DNA from: Kudoa neothunni
Lineage: Eukaryota; Cnidaria
Direction: 5' to 3'
Assembly: GCA_964304625.1 (NCBI GenBank)
Contig: OZ199838.1
Location: forward strand, 17,090,349-17,154,348
Length of the DNA stretch: 64,000 nt
The notes under the pieces are model-generated. The model made no database searches, was not told the origin of the DNA, and saw only the letters and a program-made list of their open reading frames with translations. This document shows positions 60,701-64,000 of the stretch, in pieces. A program made the position numbers and the translations under genes. The number at the start of each line of letters is the position of its first letter. Position 1 is the stretch's first letter.

Positions 60701-61591
60701 GCAAACAGTGCTCTGTTGGCAAAAAAAGAAAAAGAAATTTCAACTAATGGCCAATCAGAGATAAATAAATTAGAAAATGCAAAGTCCGAAACTTTAGAAA
60801 AGTACAAAAAGTACGATCTAGCCCATAAAGCACTAAAGAACAAAGCCGATGTGTTAAATTCTGATATTGATGTTGCTTTGCAAACGAAATATAATAAAAT
60901 CGAAGCTGAACAAAAAAGGTTGGAGAACGCGTTTAATGAGAATATGGAGACAATTACAAACGCTATTTCGGCAGCGTTATCGAATTATGATAATGAGAAG
61001 ACTACTCTTGATAATGCAAATACTGACAAGGAATCTAAAGTCGGCGACTTCTTAGAAAACATTGATTCATTATCAACGAAAATTGCTACGGAAACTGAAG
61101 AGAGTGGGTTTGATACACTGTACGATGAATACACTAGACTAATCTCAGCAATCGATACATTCCTCGATCAAAATAAAGATCTTGTTCAAATTACCGAATA
61201 TAGGGACGTAATTAAAGCCACTTTCCCTGCCGGAGTAGAAGAGTTTATAAATGATCTTGAAGATGCCTTAAATAGCGATAAAAACCATGTTGAGATTTTA
61301 GACAACGCATCATCAGCTAGAACAATTAGGGTAAATAAACAAACGAAGGATGAACCCGAAAATTCTGATAAACTTGAAGATGTACAAATGGAATTCCCAG
61401 ATTCAGGAAAATACGCCGCAGCCATAGGAGAGTCTAAAAATATATCATCAAAAGATTATTACAAGTTTATTATGGCAATTTCTGCGGTGGCCTTGGTTGC
61501 TATGGCAATCGCTGGTGCTGTAATGCGATACAAAAGCATTAAAAAGAATGAAATTTACAATAAATGTGAAAACATCTATGTTAAAGCATGA
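57763..61591 (+). CDS. Long coiled-coil protein with C-terminal membrane helix, copy B (near intact)
   Basis: About 1270 residues in three overlapping open pieces: 57763-58170, 58116-60287 and a frame ending at 61591. Comparison with copy A places one missing base near 58120 (PGAKTSCAV should continue as DKICHLYWVD). A second shift lies around 60200-60270, where REYPSITTDYEKN enters the last frame without an ATG. Both may be sequencing errors. The protein is rich in Lys, Glu, Asn and Ser, predominantly helical with coiled-coil-like stretches, and poor in cysteine. Near the end, IGESKNISSKDYYKF leads into a membrane helix (FIMAISAVALVAMAIAGAVM) and the basic tail RYKSIKKNEIYNKCENIYVKA. The start is unresolved: the hydrophobic VDSVLLVTVLSNS opens the second exon, and no clear signal peptide is joined. 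If a signal exists, this would be a type I surface rod with a cytosolic tail of about 21 residues; otherwise it is tail-anchored facing the cytosol. I recognise no known family. Two more copies lie at 1-1367 and 45287-49121. Confidence 0.8.
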
Positions 61592-63860
61592 CAGTAATAC
61601 GAATATGTTTTACACGGAACTAAGTTATTTAGATTATTCGTATTTATTTCTATAGTAGTATTAATTTGTTCCGTTAAAACATGTGTTTCAATGCCTGTAA
61701 TGATATTTTCAAAAAAAATTTCGGTTTCATAATTGTAAATAATATTTCTAAAACTAATTATTGTTTATTCAAAATTATTATTTATGAATTATTGGGATAG
61801 TAATTGGTGTAGCTGATATTAAAGTGTTAAGTAATGACCACTTCAACGACACGTATTTAATATAACTAATTTTATAATAAATTCTTAAATGTATTTATGT
61901 TTATATTAAAAATTAAATGTACCTTTGACCTGGTAGTTTTATACGGTAAATTCTAAGATTTATAATTACATTAAAGCCTCGTTATAGTTATATATATTGA
62001 GAAATTTTTATTACTACGTATTACAAATTATTATTTAATGTATTATTCATATTCATGAGGTAATAATTTCTTAGAGGAGTTCACTTTTAATGTGATTTTA
62101 TTTTCGAATATAAATTACGTCAATTAATTCGTTCGAAGATAGATCAAGAAGCATACCGATTCGAACTTGTAATAGTAAACACCTTTTCAACGATGAATAT
62201 TAAAGGTAGAGCTTTTTAATATGCTGCAGGAAAATACCATTATTTAAAAAAATCTTGTCTATTTTAATTTTATTTCTTTTTATGGATTTTATTAATAGAT
62301 TTTTTTGGGAATTTTTTCCAACCCACGACACCATCGGTTACATTATTTAAGTATCATTAGAAAACGGATATAAAATAAATATTCTGGTAAATATCAATTG
62401 CTTTAGGAAGTAATTTTAATAACTAACTTCACTTTGCCTTTCCGTACGTTTTATAAATATTTGCAATTTTTGAAATATATTATAATTATTGATATTTTAT
62501 TTCCCTCTCAAATCATGCCAATGTATTTAAATAGTTTAATTTACAGACTTGAACTTATACCGATTTATTTTATCCAAAAGAAACTGTTCGCTAAAAACCC
62601 TTTTTCAATTCGTTTTCAATATTTTCATCACACCAAAGTAACATCCTTTGATTCGACAAAATTAAGATTTGCTTGTACCGATAAAAAATAATTAAATTTA
62701 TTAAGAAAAATCTTCAGTTGAATGAATAATTTCCACTCCTTTCGTTTCGGATGTCTGGTATACGTGCCATCAACTTTTCTTTAAATCTAAAATTTACATA
62801 AGCAAAATTTCCTAAAGTGATGAACATAAGTACAATATATTAAATTAGTCGCCTTTTAATAAAAGATTTCATTATTATTAATTGTTATGATCCAAAAGAA
62901 CATTGACATTATTAACCAACATTATCACACCCACGTAGCTGAGCGTGCTGATTCCCTTCACTATTAATTAGTTATCGTTACTCTAACTAATACGACTGGA
63001 TAAATTTCAATTTACTACTACGGTCACTATCACTTCAGATTCAATTATAGCATTAGCTATTGCGCTGGATTTCTATTATTGCGCGACATTAACATTATCG
63101 CACATAATATTCACTAAATTAGGCATATAAAGTTGAAGCCACCATATCATTGTTGCATTCAAAAGAATTTTATCATAACATCTAGGGTTTCCATGATTGA
63201 CCAAATTATTAAGTCGCCATAATACGAAAAATTAATTTCAATGAATCGAGATATTTATAAACAAATCAGACACATGATTTTTGGGATAACACAATGTGTA
63301 ACCCTCCCGGGGAGCATACTGGGTCATTCGAGATCCCATTTATCTTAAATCTGTGTTTATACCTATAAAAACTGTAACTTCTATCTTATTATTTCTTGTA
63401 ATCTCCTATAATTATGTCATTTTGTTTATATTAACTTTTGTAAAAAAGAGACGGCATATATTCTGAGAAAAATGCGTTCAACGTGCTGTTGTTTTATTAA
63501 CCCTCTAATAACATTGGGATGTGTTACACCCCATATCGACGTTAATCTGACCATAACTTCCTACACTCCACATCAAATAATCCGAACTTCTGGCTATTCT
63601 AATAATTTTATAAGTTACATAAGTTGTAGAAAGCTCAAAAAATGTTACGAAATTAAGCTTACAAGAAAAAACTTACCTCTAACGACATTGGGGTGTATTT
63701 CACATCAGATATTTTGATATATTCAGTTTAAATATTATTATAAAACGCTTGGTAAAATTATATTATATTCTAATGAGAGATTTTAGAGGAAAATCTTACC
63801 ATTAACATAGACTAATCCCTAATAATCTTATTCGGGCGGCATTATCATTGCACCGTATAT
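61592..63860. other. 3' flank of copy B
   Basis: Non-coding, almost identical to 49122-51389. The 85- and 81-codon frames here (62434-62691, 63472-63717) have no homologue. The second is frame-disrupted in unit A, so I do not call either a gene. Confidence 0.6.
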
Positions 63861-63898
63861 TTACATGGTTCCTCATGCTTCTCACTTAAGTTTAGTGG

Positions 63899-64000
63899 GC
63901 CTGGACAATATGACATAATTGTGTTAGGCCGAAATCGCATACCTCGAGGTTGCGAGTTCGTGGCCTAGTCCAGGCGTTCCTGTACTCCTAATCCAAAATT
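63899..64000 (+). repeat. tRNA-derived SINE, unit B copy (cut by window end)
   Basis: Identical as far as visible to 52660-52761, including both strands of the acceptor-like stem (GCCTGGAC and GTCCAGGC). It is the duplicated counterpart, not an independent insertion. Confidence 0.85.

Larger units (their letters stand above)
55762..64000 (+). repeat. Tandem segmental duplication, unit B (runs off the window)
   Basis: Starts ttgacacacatgg like 43278. It is collinear with unit A, including the coiled-coil gene, its flanks and the SINE start at 63899, but lacks Helitron copy b. It contains the better preserved coiled-coil gene. Confidence 0.92.

Noticed and set aside
63472-63717. 81-codon frame starting with an ATG in unit B
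   Set aside because: The equivalent DNA in unit A (about 51004-51246) is frame-disrupted by one-base indels, and the product resembles nothing. A chance frame is more likely.
1-64000. CRISPR arrays, bacterial operons, riboswitches or plasmid origins
   Set aside because: No regularly spaced repeats, Shine-Dalgarno-linked gene runs or related structures were found. Introns and animal transposons indicate a eukaryotic genome.

Overview
The window is strongly AT-rich eukaryotic DNA. Very short GT-AG introns (about 38-51 nt), a secreted-protein gene built entirely from phase-1 exons, and several animal-type transposon families suggest a metazoan, perhaps an AT-rich parasite such as a myxozoan cnidarian. 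That taxon is a guess. Nothing looks prokaryotic: there are no operons, no CRISPR array and no ribosomal RNA. Two 200-base N runs (8774-8973, 54369-54568) are scaffold gaps.

Layout. 1-1.7 kb holds the 3' half of a decayed gene for a long coiled-coil membrane protein. 1.8-9.2 kb is a transposon graveyard: three Merlin (IS1016/ISXO2-type) fragments, a fossil Ty3/gypsy pol region on the minus strand, and degenerate sequence. 12.55-14.81 kb (minus) carries the best-resolved host gene. I could join eight exons in frame into 629 codons: signal peptide, FN3-like cysteine-bearing domains, a 13-nt microexon and a C-terminal membrane helix. A 5'-truncated, damaged paralogue follows at 15.5-16.8 kb. 17.0-28.6 kb is a nest of DNA transposons: a MULE inside the remains of another MULE, a small hAT in the same remains, and a hAT inserted into another hAT with an 8-bp target duplication. 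30.3-33.9 kb is a non-autonomous Helitron split by a piggyBac with TTAA ends. 35-43 kb holds a tRNA-derived SINE, a dead Tc1/mariner, a second Helitron copy and a TRIM-like element.

43.28-64.0 kb is a tandem segmental duplication with a unit of about 12.48 kb. Each unit contains one copy of the coiled-coil gene. The copy at 57.76-61.59 kb is nearly intact. The copy at 45.29-49.12 kb is riddled with indels and diverged in patches, although its downstream flank is almost identical. Unit A carries a Helitron (51390-52611) that unit B lacks. Unit A ends in a piggyBac cut at the unit boundary.

How it fits together. The host content is two small families of predicted surface proteins: tail-anchored-looking coiled-coil rods (three copies) and FN3-like modular ectodomain proteins (two copies). 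Both sit among mobile elements that have split, truncated and duplicated them. A sequence duplicated on either side of the second gap shows one-base homopolymer differences, mostly gains in the pre-gap copy. Some apparent frameshifts in the window may therefore be sequencing errors rather than decay.
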